From NCBI GenBank assembly GCA_016709725.1, contig JADJMG010000004.1, forward strand, positions 1 through 13,241: DNA of 13,241 nt, in the 5' to 3' direction. Origin of the DNA: Bacteroidota bacterium (lineage in GTDB: Bacteria > Bacteroidota > Bacteroidia > AKYH767-A > OLB10). This document shows, piece after piece, positions 1 to 6,860 of the stretch. The notes below the pieces were generated by a model. That model did not search any database. It was given only the letters and a program-made list of their open reading frames with translations, and was not told where the DNA came from. Position 1 is the first letter of the stretch. Each line of letters opens with the position of its first letter. The translations under genes and the position numbers were made by a program.

Positions 1-577
1 GAAAATATTTGTGGAAACCGAAAGATTAATTTTAAGAGAAATATCTTTACAGATATTGATGGTATGTTTGCACTTGATTCTGACCCAGAAGTTCAAAATA
101 TTTGGGCACAAAAACTGTTACTACCCCAGCAACAAATCGTTGAATTAATCAATTTATTTAGATAACAACATATGCAGAATATGGAATGTTGGTCGATGGG
201 CGATTATTGATAAGAGAACAAATGAATTCATTGGCTGGATGAGGATTAAAATTTGTACAGCGCTGACAAACAATCACAAAAACTATTATGACATCGGTTT
301 CCGTCTTATTAAAAATATTAGTAAAGGAATCGCTACAGAAACAGCTCATGTATCCTTAGAATATGCATTTAGCACATTAAACATTGACGAAATTTATGCA
401 GCTAGTATTGAAAATGAAGGCTCCAATAAAATTTCAATAAAATTGGAATGAATTTTATTGAAACCTTCAGCTACGAAGATATTTCATTGTAATTGGTATA
501 AAATGGATGAAGAGCAATATAAAAATAAAAATCGACACTCTAACAACTACTTGGCCATATATGAACATTTCCGCTAG
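1..577 (+). pseudogene. GNAT-family N-acetyltransferase (RimJ/RimL-like), 5' partial, frameshifted
   Basis: Reading across frames gives a GNAT acetyltransferase, which transfers acetyl from acetyl-CoA to an amine (a protein N-terminus, amino sugar or small molecule; the substrate cannot be told). Base 1 looks like the G of an ATG two bases outside the window, because AAA ATA TTT follows and reads K-I-F-V-E-T-E-R-L-I-L-R-E, the typical RimJ/RimL N-terminus. Later pieces are D-S-D-P-E-V-Q, G-R-W-A-I-I-D-K-R-T-N-E-F-I-G-W, the acetyl-CoA loop region ending K-G-I-A-T-E-T, and S-I-E-N-E-G-S-N with a C-terminal K-L-(G)-M-N-F-I-E. At least four single-base indels are needed; one is a missing G before GAATGAATT near 447. 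The loop normally reading Y-W-G-K-G is garbled to N-I-S-K-G by compensating indels. The frame ends at TAG 575-577. Family assignment is firm; whether the gene is truly broken is not. Confidence 0.8.
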
Positions 578-617
578 CCATAATTTACATTCCCCGAATT
601 GTTCGTTAGTATAAGAA

Positions 618-653
618 AATTGATATCTTCGAATTAAGATTTAAAGTTGAGTC
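618..653 (+). repeat. Dispersed 36-base repeat, copy A, with promoter-like TATCTTCG box
   Basis: The first 16 bases (AATTGATATCTTCGAA) are identical to copy B at 2363-2399, and most of the following 20 bases also match, ending in AGTC. TATCTTCG at 624-631 resembles the Bacteroidota -7 element TAnnTTTG. An inverted repeat ATCTT-N6-AAGAT (625-640) overlaps it. The element lies about 90 bases before the start at 723. A promoter or operator role is inferred. Confidence 0.45.
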
Positions 654-722
654 TATTCCGCTACCCGACTCACCAAACGCAAATCTGCAATTTAAACGGT
701 GAACTTTTACAAAAGACAAAGG

Positions 723-1340
723 ATGAGAATGAATTGCCACACCATTAAAAATAAGTTATTGGCATCCGTGGTGCTTCTTGTGCTTTGCTTGCTAGTATTT
801 TGAGTAACTACTTAGATAGATTACATACTCGAAATGTAAAGAATTCAATCTCTACATTATACAGGAAGACAGATTAATTGGTGAAAGTTACATACTGAAA
901 TGACAAGTGCTATTTATCAAATCAAAGTATTATTGGTAAAAATAAACACAGTTTTTAAAAATATGCTAACAGTAAACTGAGCATTGAACTAAATGATACA
1001 TTTAAGGCTTTCGTAAAACAAAGCTTACTACAACCGAAAAAAGAAACAGCTACGGAGCTTATAAATCACATTAAAATCTTGAGAAAAACCATTTTAAATG
1101 TAATTGTGGCCAACCAACTACACAGAAAAAGCGAACTTTTCTCTAAACAAGCTTTCCCACTATTCAAATAGAAGAATCAAAGTTAATTTATGCAAAATGT
1201 GAATCGAGGTGCTAATATTAAAGCATCTTCTCAATTTGGTCAATTATTGTTGTATCATTTTACTTGTCTTGCAAGCACTCGTTTTTTCTGCTAAAACAAT
1301 AGTGCCAGTAACTAAACCTAAAAACCCAACGCTCAATTAA
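723..1340 (+). pseudogene. Two-helix sensor with four-helix-bundle (4HB_MCP) periplasmic domain, frameshifted
   Basis: A start at ATG 723 (a second ATG lies at 729) gives M-R-M-N-C-H-T-I-K-N-K-L-L-A-S followed by a hydrophobic helix. Then comes a region like the 4HB_MCP ligand-binding helix bundle: N-S-I-S-T-L-Y, E-D-R-L-I-G-E-S-Y-I-L, M-T-S-A-I-Y-Q-I. A long polar helical stretch follows, then a second membrane helix near the end (S-I-I-V-V-S-F-L-L-V-L-Q-A-L-V-F) and a short tail reading T-K-P-K-N-P-T-L-N, closed by TAA 1338-1340. Such proteins normally cross the membrane twice and sense something in the periplasm. This one has no room for a methyl-accepting or kinase domain, so it is a stand-alone bundle of about 200 residues. 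Several indels interrupt it, for example a missing G near 895 (Y-I-L-E-M-T). The ligand is unknown. The family call rests on helix pattern and the R-L-I/Y-I-L motif and is moderately sure. Confidence 0.6.
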
Positions 1341-1357
1341 AATCCATTTAGTTCTAA

Positions 1358-1769
1358 TTAATTTAATTGCTTTTCTACAATATATTGTGTCCATCCTTGA
1401 GAGCAAGAATGATAGCATTCAAATTCAGGAACTAATCCTATATGTGTAAATACAATTTTAGTTTTGTCACCTTCTTCAGTAATTTCAAAACAAATTTTGG
1501 TTCCCGTCCACTCGTCGGTTTTATCGACAAAACAAAGATTACTTTCTGTCACAAGCCACTAACTTTTGTTGGGCACTTGTTCTACCAACTTCTGTTTAGT
1601 AAAATGCGCACCTCACCTGCTAAAATAAATTCGTCTCCTGTTTTTTCTGAATTCCCTTCAAAGATTCCTCATATAAGCCCGACCACCAACCTCTAACATT
1701 TAAGAGGGCCACATACTCTTCTTCTGGTGAATGCACTAAAATAGTTACTGTAAAATCCTTACTATCCAT
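1358..1769 (-). pseudogene. SRPBCC/AHSA1-domain protein, frameshifted
   Basis: On the minus strand, ATG 1769-1767 starts M-D-S-K-D-F-T-V-T-I-L-V-H-S. Then come A-L-L-N-V-R-G-W-W-S-G, a region reading G-D-E-F-I-L after frame repair, and an intact C-terminal half from about 1552 to 1358: L-C-F-V-D-K-T-D-E-W-T-G-T-K-I-C-F-E-I, T-K-I-V-F-T-H-I-G-L-V-P, ending Y-I-V-E-K-Q-L-N. The order WW-box, G-D-E-F, then a T-H-x-G-L strand before a terminal helix is typical of the AHSA1 branch of the START/Bet v 1-like superfamily, whose members form a hydrophobic cavity. The ligand is unknown. About 137 residues is normal for the family. At least two to three indels lie between 1560 and 1730. It sits 14 bases downstream of the DinB gene on the same strand and is probably co-transcribed with it. 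Confidence 0.75.
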
Positions 1770-1783
1770 ATTGCTACTTTATG

Positions 1784-2250
1784 CTATTTAAGTATTACTA
1801 ATTGTCCAAGATGATATGCAAATGGGTCGTTCATTGAAATAACATTTAACTTATTACGGTGTGGTTCTTTGATAAAATCTTCAGCTGAAACAGGTATGCT
1901 TTCAAACCAATCGTCTGGTTGCAAGTTTTCAAATTTCTGTTTAAGCAATTCACGTTGTTTGCTCAGCTTTCTCTAAGTTCTTTTGTTGACGGTAAATTAT
2001 CTATTGCTTTATCTGGCAATTCAACAAGGGTTTATGGGTTAGGCAACACGGCTTCTCCCATATCTAATAATGGAATCATTAAATCATGAACGGCAATTAG
2101 ATGTCCGACTAAATAAATACCTCTATTCTTATTAGATTATTTCTTTTGCAGTTGCTCATCACTTAATGAATTCAGCAGATCATCAAAATTTTTGATTGAT
2201 GCATTCCATCTATCTAACATCATTTTAACCATTACTTCTTTTGTTGCCAT
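1784..2250 (-). pseudogene. DinB-family protein, interrupted by stops and a frameshift
   Basis: From ATG 2250-2248 on the minus strand the product begins M-A-T-K-E-V-M-V-K-M-M-L-D-R-W-N and continues in one frame through V-G-H-L-I-A-V-H-D-L-M-I-P-L-L-D. After one missing G near 1970 it resumes at K-Q-R-E-L-L-K-Q-K-F-E-N-L and ends with M-N-D-P-F-A-Y-H-L-G-Q-L-V-I-L-K. The G-H...H-D motif and the late Y-H-L-G-Q-L are the usual metal-binding histidine positions of the DinB/YfiT four-helix fold. Many relatives are thiol-dependent S-transferases; others have no known reaction. About 155 residues is normal. Two in-frame TAA codons (2139-2137 and 2034-2032) are substitutions, not indels. It is the first gene of a minus-strand pair with the SRPBCC gene and has a good promoter 34 bases upstream. 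Confidence 0.75.
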
Positions 2251-2283
2251 AAATCTATTTTAACGTTTTATAAATGTATGTTA

Positions 2284-2313
2284 CAAATATAATCGCTAAA
2301 ATCACTTATCAAG
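2284..2313 (-). promoter_or_regulatory. Bacteroidota-type promoter for the DinB-SRPBCC pair
   Basis: On the minus strand, TATATTTG (2291-2284) is a perfect TAnnTTTG -7 box. CTTG (2313-2310) lies 18 bases upstream as a partial -33 box. The -7 box ends 33 bases before the DinB ATG. Spacing and sequence fit the primary sigma factor consensus of Bacteroidota. Confidence 0.6.
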
Positions 2314-2362
2314 GGTTTAAAATAAGCCGATTAGATGTCTTGCTATACCCATGGCTTTAAAT

Positions 2363-2399
2363 AATTGATATCTTCGAAGTAAGATTTTAAGTGAAAGTC
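2363..2399 (+). repeat. Dispersed 36-base repeat, copy B, with promoter-like TATCTTCG box
   Basis: This copy shares its first 16 bases with copy A (618-653), keeps the ATCTT-N6-AAGAT inverted repeat (2370-2385), and likewise ends in AGTC. TATCTTCG is at 2369-2376. It lies about 120 bases upstream of the SMR exporter start at 2516, with no other gene between. Its role as promoter or operator is inferred from the box and from its position before two unrelated genes. Confidence 0.45.
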
Positions 2400-2515
2400 A
2401 AGTCGCTCTTGAATTCCTACTAAATAAAGTCAACAAACTGATAAGGACAAATAAGCTAAACCGATCAAACTTATTTCTAATGACCGTAACGAATAAAAAA
2501 TAGCTTTTAAAAAAA

Positions 2516-2845
2516 ATGAACTGGATACTACTCATTATTGCCGGACTCTTTGAAGTTGCATTTGCATTTTGCTTGGGTAAAGCAAAAGAAACTAGTAGCA
2601 ACGAAATGTATTTGTAATATGCAGGTTTTATGTTGACACTCACAATCAGCATGGGGGCTTCTCATTAAAGCCACACAAACATTACCTATAGGGACAGCCT
2701 ATGCCGTATGGACAGGGAGTAGGAGCTGTTGGAACGGCTTTTGATTGGCATATTGATATTTAAAGAACCAGCCACTTTTTTGAGAATGCTTTTCATTATT
2801 ACATTAATTGGATCTATCATCGGGCTAAAAGCAGTTTCTCACTAA
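2516..2845 (+). pseudogene. Small multidrug resistance (SMR) exporter, SugE-type, interrupted
   Basis: ATG 2516 gives M-N-W-I-L-L-I-I-A-G-L-F-E-V, which places the essential SMR glutamate at residue 13 in the first membrane helix. The rest repairs to four helices: Y-A-G-F-M-L-T-L-T-I-S-M-G, then L-P-I-G-T-A-Y-A-V-W-T-G, then I-F-K-E-P-A-T-F-L-R-M-L, ending G-S-I-I-G-L-K-A-V-S-H at TAA 2843-2845. At about 108 residues it has the usual length. The expected T-G-I-G-A-V-G-T segment, visible after removing one extra G near 2717, favours the SugE/Gdx branch, which contains guanidinium exporters, over EmrE-like drug exporters. However, a tryptophan common after the glutamate in Gdx proteins is a phenylalanine here. 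SMR proteins work as dual-topology dimers driven by the proton gradient. The gene is broken by an in-frame TAA at 2615-2617 (expected W) and at least two indels. No riboswitch was recognised upstream. Confidence 0.75.
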
Positions 2846-2974
2846 AACGGATAGCCAACGAAAAGCATGAATGTTCTATTGCTAGAATGATCATTCAATT
2901 TGCCAGAAACATGATCAATTTCAATATACATACAATATATTTTCAATTTGGCGTTTATACGTCACAATTGTAAA

Positions 2975-3251
2975 ATGTGAAGACTATCTCGCTTATTTTA
3001 TTTTTTCATCTCAAAATTTCACAGACACATTTTACCACAATTTTATCACGGCAAATCCGGGCGATACTATTTGCGAAGCATTTTTAAAAATGGCAGATAA
3101 AAATTTCATGGTGAGTTGCCCAGCTGGACAATTTAAAACATATAGCTATAAGCATACCTTTTTAATGTATCCAAATTGGGATTCTCAAGGAAACCCAAGA
3201 CACATCGATACTCGATATGCTGAAAACATTGGTATCGTAACAGAGGACTAA
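2975..3251 (+). pseudogene. Unrecognised small exported protein, probably frameshifted
   Basis: A clear open frame ends at TAA 3249-3251. It reads F-T-D-T-F-Y-H-N-F-I-T-A-N-P-G-D-T-I-C-E, then M-A-D-K-N-F-M-V-S-C-P-A-G-Q-F, then H-T-F-L-M-Y-P-N-W-D-S-Q-G-N-P-R-H-I-D, and ends E-N-I-G-I-V-T-E-D. The frame is open back to about 2885 but has no good start. ATG 2975 followed, after skipping one base, by K-T-I-S-L-I-L-F-F would supply a signal-peptide-like start, with frame change near 3010. That would give roughly 90 residues. The composition (two cysteines, many aromatic residues) suits a secreted protein. I do not recognise the family, and the start is a guess. Confidence 0.4.
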
Positions 3252-3337
3252 AGAAGCCTTTTTTCTTTCAAGCGGAGCAGTTTGCAAAAAGCGATGATTT
3301 CTATTTCGTAAATTGCTATTTTATGTTTAGAAATGAG

Positions 3338-3367
3338 TATCTTCGATTTAATGTTTCGGTAGAAGTC
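3338..3367 (+). promoter_or_regulatory. TATCTTCG promoter-like box before the antiporter
   Basis: TATCTTCG (3338-3345) followed by an A/T-rich stretch and AGAAGTC (3361-3367) is a weaker third match to the repeats at 618 and 2363. The ATCTT-N6-AAGAT inverted repeat is not kept. The box ends 37 bases before the proposed antiporter ATG at 3383, which suits a -7 element. Confidence 0.4.
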
Positions 3368-3382
3368 CGATATCTGTTTCAG

Positions 3383-4537
3383 ATGTCTCTCATAAAGCGG
3401 TTAAACATTATCAACTTTTCCTTTTGCAGGATTAACCATTTTAAGCGATTTGAAAAAAATACAAACATCAATTACCATAATCATTCTTGGCCTATTTATA
3501 TTTTGGGGACATTATCTCAGTGGAGTATTTGAACGCAAAGCTTGTTCCCGATGTACTCGGCCTTATGCTTATTGGCATATTGATTGGGCCTGTATTTCAT
3601 TTAATTGACCCATCCACTTTTGGAAAATTCGGCTCCTTATTCAGTAATCTTGTACTTATATTTATTCTATTTGAAAGTGGGACGGATCTAAAAATATCCG
3701 AGGTAAAAGAATCTTCAAGAGTCGGCAGGGAATTACAGCTGTCGCCGAAACGGATGTATTTACCTTAGCAATACCTATAAGTATTCTTGGACTCATGATC
3801 ACTGGGCAAGTTCAAACAAACACAGTCCTCTCCCAATTTATTTCATCTCTGGTCATGTCATTAATTTTCGGAGTAGGTGGTGCTTTTATTTGGTCATTTA
3901 TCATCAATAAGTTTCTACCCTTAAGACAACGAAGTTTTCTCCTGCTTTTTGTTCATCATATATGGCTTAATAGAATATTTAAACTTGAATGAATGCACTC
4001 ACTGCACTTTCATTTGGTATTGCTATTGGAAACTTACAATATTTTGAGCCCAAATTACTCGAAAGAGTAATTCCAAATCACAGTATCGTATTGCTACAAG
4101 ACGAAAAATTATTTTTAATGAAATGGTTTTCTTACTTCGTACATTCTTCTTTGTTTTTATTGGACTTTCAATACATATAGAACGAATTGATTGGTTACTT
4201 TGGGGAGCAGCAATAACATTTGTTTTATTTGCAGTTAGAATATTGGTTGTAAAGTTTGTCATCTCTAAAAAAGTACACCCTTACTTGATAAAGCCACCAT
4301 GTCAATTATGATTCCGAAAGGATTAGGAGCAGCGGTAATCGCAACACTGCCTTTTCAACAAGGGCATGCCGATGGGATCATTATACGCAGTCCATCTGTT
4401 TCTCAGTAATTCTTTTTAGCACCTTGTATTGTGTTGGCCTTTTCTTCTTACTAAAAACCGAAACATCACTTGGATTCTATTCCAAGATCTTTGGGCGTGA
4501 TAAACCTGAAGGAATCATTGAAGCGGACAGAGGATAG
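3383..4537 (+). pseudogene. CPA-family cation:proton antiporter (NhaP-like), frameshifted
   Basis: Joining frames gives a multi-helix membrane antiporter of about 380 residues. ATG 3383 with one extra A removed near 3404 reads M-S-L-I-K-R-L-T-L-S-T-F-P-F-A-G-L-T-I-L-S. Then come T-S-I-T-I-I-I-L-G-L-F-I-F-W-G, V-P-D-V-L-G-L-M-L-I-G-I-L-I-G-P, I-F-I-L-F-E-S-G-T-D-L-K, A-V-A-E-T-D-V-F-T-L-A-I-P, L-T-A-L-S-F-G-I-A-I-G-N, F-F-F-V-F-I-G-L-S-I and S-I-M-I-P-K-G-L-G-A-A-V-I-A-T-L-P. The P-x-x-L-G...G-I-x-x-G-P start, the F-E-S-G segment, the V-F-I-G-L helix and the P-K-G-L-A-A-like late helix are standard for Na+/H+ or K+/H+ exchangers of this superfamily. These move cations out against protons across the inner membrane. 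There are at least seven frame changes (about 3404, 3530, 3725, 3950, 4115, 4285, 4385). No soluble regulatory domain follows; the tail ends G-I-I-E-A-D-R-G. The ion is not predictable. Confidence 0.8.
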
Positions 4538-4644
4538 ATTTTTGGATAACTTTGTTTTTCCAAATTCTAATAAAAAAATAATGACTTACAATCAATTCAC
4601 AGATCTTGCGTTTTGTACAAAACTCTTAAAAAAAAACAAGTAAA

Positions 4645-4956
4645 ATGTTAAAAAGTCAAACCACAATGGTTAAGCAAAATCATCGACTCATGGCAATCAT
4701 AATTGCAGTTCCAATGCTATTGCTCATACCATTCATTGCGATGTTTTTTTCTGACGAAGTAACATGGACATTATTTGACTTTTTAGTTGCAGGCATTTTG
4801 CTGCTCGGTGCTGGTCTGACGCTTGAATTTATTCTAAGAAAGTAAAAAACATCCAAACACAGAATCGCGCTTTGCATTGCACTTTTCTTGGTACTCTTCC
4901 TTGTATGGGCTGAACTTGCCGTTGGCTTGTTCGGGACACCTTTTAGTGGACAATAG
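4645..4956 (+). pseudogene. Small membrane protein with about three to four helices, one frameshift
   Basis: The frame from ATG 4645 reads to TAA 4843-4845. Adding or dropping one base in the run after 4845 continues it to TAG 4954-4956, giving a protein of about 103 residues. After a short basic start (N-H-R-L-M-A-I) come helices A-V-P-M-L-L-L-I-P-F-I-A-M-F-F, F-D-F-L-V-A-G-I-L-L-L-G-A-G-L, and a last one, I-A-L-F-L-V-L-F-L-V-W-A-E-L-A-V-G-L, ending F-G-T-P-F-S-G-Q. The T-W-T-L-F-D-F segment and W-A-E-L-A-V-G-L-F-G-T-P end match a widespread uncharacterised inner-membrane family known to me only as hypothetical. ATG 4666 is an alternative start. It follows the antiporter by 107 bases on the same strand; a functional link is not shown. 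The single indel sits in the AAAGTAAAAAACA run. Confidence 0.65.
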
Positions 4957-5266
4957 TTAGAGAAGTATGAAATTTTCTGTTTAAGAAATGTAGTTTGCCT
5001 GAGTGAAGAGCTTTTTAGGAAAATAAAATCCTACAGATGACAATTAGTCCACTTTCCAATGGGAAGGTTTCATTGGTAGTTTAAATTCCAATACTTATGA
5101 TACAACCATTTCATAAAATTACTTTCTGCAAATTATATTTTTAGATTGATGGACTTTTAGTAATCGGATTATGACCCTCATCAATCTTCCAAAATCTTTA
5201 AAATCACAAATTAACATCCTCCGTCCCGATTCTTTTCTTGTATCCTTTCAAAATAAATCAAAATAA
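4957..5266. other. Intergenic stretch without a recognisable gene
   Basis: I could not recover a protein in any frame, even allowing indels. It holds two short hairpins: TAGGA-N8-TCCTA near 5015-5032 and CCAATG-N9-CATTGG at 5056-5076. Neither has a clear T-run, so they are at best weak terminators for the membrane-protein gene. Confidence 0.4.
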
Positions 5267-5298
5267 TTTGCGCAATTAAATAGTTGCGCTTATATTTA
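5267..5298 (+). promoter_or_regulatory. Promoter of the ArsR-type gene
   Basis: TTTG (5267-5270) and TATATTTA (5291-5298) are 20 bases apart, matching the Bacteroidota -33/-7 pattern with one mismatch in the last position. The -7 box ends 30 bases before the ArsR ATG at 5329. Confidence 0.55.
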
Positions 5299-5312
5299 CA
5301 ACCAATTAATTG
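5270..5312. promoter_or_regulatory. Probable ArsR autoregulatory operators (two palindromes)
   Basis: GCGCAA-N8-TTGCGC (5270-5289) is a perfect six-base inverted repeat that fills the spacer between the two promoter boxes. CAATTAATTG (5303-5312), a perfect ten-base palindrome, lies just after the -7 box near the likely transcription start. Both share a CAATTAA...TTG core. Position and symmetry suit binding by the dimeric winged-helix repressor encoded directly downstream, which would block its own promoter. Confidence 0.5.
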
Positions 5313-5328
5313 CATAATCATAACGATC

Positions 5329-5658
5329 ATGGAAACCAGAAGGGACGTGTTTCAGGCAATTGCCGACCCAACACGCAGAGCCATCTTGCTCTTGCTTGCC
5401 GCTCAGGCGATGACGCCAAATGCGCTCGCCGAAGAATTTCACACCAGCCGACAAGCGGTTTCAAAGCACATCCAAATTCTTACCGAATGTGAATTAGTAA
5501 GTCAAGAACAAAAGGGACGGGAAATTTATTATCATTTAAATGCAGACCATCTGAAAGGAATTGACAAATTCATGGATCAGTTCAGAAAAATTTTGGAAAC
5601 TCAATTCAATCAACTTGACAACCTATTATCAAATCTTAAAAAATCACGCCATCGCTAA
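5329..5658 (+). CDS. ArsR-family winged-helix transcriptional regulator (intact)
   Basis: This is a 109-residue DNA-binding repressor. The start ATG 5329 is chosen because M-E-T-R-R-D-V-F-Q-A-I-A-D-P-T-R-R is the normal family N-terminus; a possible TTG at 5284 would overlap the promoter. Helix alpha-1 to alpha-2 reads A-D-P-T-R-R-A-I-L-L-L-L-A (residues 11-23). The recognition helix region is T-S-R-Q-A-V-S-K-H-I-Q-I-L (about 38-50), and the wing is E-Q-K-G-R-E-I-Y-Y-H-L-N (about 59-70). The C-terminal helix is polar. It lacks the Cys-x-Cys metal site of classic arsenic or zinc sensors, so it belongs to the subgroup paired with SRPBCC genes, whose ligands are mostly unknown. An SRPBCC gene starts 24 bases downstream, and palindromes lie in the promoter. 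It is one of the few uninterrupted genes here. Confidence 0.9.
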   Translation: METRRDVFQAIADPTRRAILLLLAAQAMTPNALAEEFHTSRQAVSKHIQILTECELVSQEQKGREIYYHLNADHLKGIDKFMDQFRKILETQFNQLDNLLSNLKKSRHR

Positions 5659-5682
5659 CCACGGTGGTAAAAAAACAAAAAA

Positions 5683-6182
5683 ATGGAAAACAACTTGCAC
5701 TTTGAATTAACTGTTGACAAAGCATCAAAAACAGTATTCATTACGAGAGGAATTTGATGCTGAGCTTTCTTTGGTATGGGATGCATTCACCAAACCTGAA
5801 ATTCTAGATCTTTGGGTGGCGCCTAAGCCTTGGAAAGCAAAGACAAAATTTATGGATTTCAAGGTAGGTGGTCGAAGATTTTATGCCATGGTAAGCCCGG
5901 AAGGACAGGAACGTTGGTCGATTCAGAAATACACTCCATCGGTCAAAAACCACCTTCAAAATGAGCAATGCTTTTGCGGACAAAGATAGAAACCCTGAAT
6001 TACCCGGTTCAGATTGGGATTACACTTTTAGTGAACAAAACGGAAAGACAACTGTACGAATTACTATTTATAATGAATCACTTGCCCGTCTAGAAAAGAT
6101 GATTGAAATGGGCTTTAAAGAAGGATTCAAGATGAGTTTGACAAATCTGGATAACCTGTTAGCTTCGCAAAATCAATCTTGA
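5683..6182 (+). pseudogene. SRPBCC/AHSA1-domain protein downstream of ArsR, two frameshifts
   Basis: ATG 5683 starts M-E-N-N-L-H-F-E-L-T-V-D-K. After one extra G near 5750 the product runs R-E-F-D-A-E-L-S-L-V-W-D-A-F-T-K-P, L-D-L-W-V-A-P-K-P-W, F-K-V-G-G-R-R-F-Y-A-M-V. A second shift near 5935-5960 leads into S-N-A-F-A-D-K-D, L-P-G-S-D-W-D-Y-T-F, and the helix M-I-E-M-G-F-K-E-G-F-K-M-S-L-T-N-L-D, ending at TGA 6180-6182. About 165 residues is normal for AHSA1 proteins, which fold around a hydrophobic cavity. The V-W-x-A-F-T-x-P, W-x-A-P and V-G-G motifs and the closing helix are characteristic. ArsR plus AHSA1 in this order is a very common bacterial pair in which the repressor controls the binding protein. 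The ligand is unknown. It likely shares the transcript from 5300. Confidence 0.85.
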
Positions 6183-6235
6183 TTCTTAAAATATAAAAGA
6201 ATCATTACTATTCTCATACCTGTATAAAATCAGTC

Positions 6236-6660
6236 ATGAACGTAAAAGCACAAATTAAAGAGTATATAGCTAGTCAACCTGAATCCAAACGAAGCGACAT
6301 GCAAGAATTGCATCGCATCATTTTGGAATTAAAAACCAGCATGTAAACTATGGTTTTTGGATGGTAAAGACGACAAAGGAAAACGGTTTCCAATCCCAAT
6401 ATTGGATATGGACTTCAAACCATGAAATATGCGGATGGAAAAACCAAAGAGTTTTACCAAATTGGTTTAAGTGCAAATACCACTGGAATCTCCGTCTACA
6501 TATTGGGAATCGATGATAAAACTTACTTATCCAAAACTTTTGGTAAAAATTTAGGAAAGGCGAGTGTGACGGGGTATTGCATTAAGTTCAAAACAATAAA
6601 GATATAAATGTTGAAATACTTGAAGAGGCTGTGAAGTATGGATTTGAAGTGAGTCAATAG
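6236..6660 (+). pseudogene. DUF1801-domain protein, frameshifted
   Basis: ATG 6236 gives M-N-V-K-A-Q-I-K-E-Y-I-A-S-Q-P-E and M-Q-E-L-H-R-I-I-L-E-L. After frame repair near 6340 and 6385 come P-A-C-K-L-W-F-L-D-G-K-D-D and I-G-Y-G. Then the long in-frame part follows: K-Y-A-D-G-K-T-K-E-F-Y-Q-I-G-L-S, G-I-S-V-Y-I-L-G-I and F-G-K-N-L-G-K-A-S-V-T-G-Y-C-I-K-F. A further shift near 6595 leads to V-E-I-L-E-E-A-V-K-Y-G and TAG 6658-6660. The order of an N-terminal helical pair, a G-Y-G strand, F-Y-x-x-G-L-S and a late G-K-x-C-I-x-F-K strand is that of DUF1801 (YdhG-like), a small alpha/beta fold of unknown biochemistry. The gap from the SRPBCC stop is 53 bases, so it may be third in the ArsR operon. 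One error is a missing A in the AAAAC run near 6384. Confidence 0.75.
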
Positions 6661-6790
6661 TGGATTAATTTCAACTGAACATGCAATGCAATAAAACACA
6701 AACTGCAAAATGAATTAATAAGTAAAGCTCAACCCTTTTGTGATTCAATACTTTTTGTACATTAGTCGAGCGAAAATATAATTACTGCTT

Positions 6791-6798
6791 TACTTTCG
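6791..6798 (+). promoter_or_regulatory. Possible -7 box of the second SRPBCC gene
   Basis: TACTTTCG is a near match to TAnnTTTG, 62 bases before the ATG at 6861 and inside a 200-base gap. No clean -33 box at the right spacing was seen. CGAAA (6771-6775) and TTTCG (6794-6798) form a loose inverted repeat around it. Confidence 0.3.
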
Positions 6799-6860
6799 CA
6801 AGAGACACAACCAACAGTGCGAATTAAAATAAGCAGATATATAATTGCAGAACACCACCA

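Noticed and set aside
1442..1696. Plus-strand open frame of 84 codons
   Set aside because: It is antisense to the SRPBCC gene, whose protein motifs are clear on the minus strand.
2400..2515. Guanidine riboswitch before the SugE-type exporter
   Set aside because: No recognisable riboswitch motif could be seen; the region is an ordinary A/T-rich leader.
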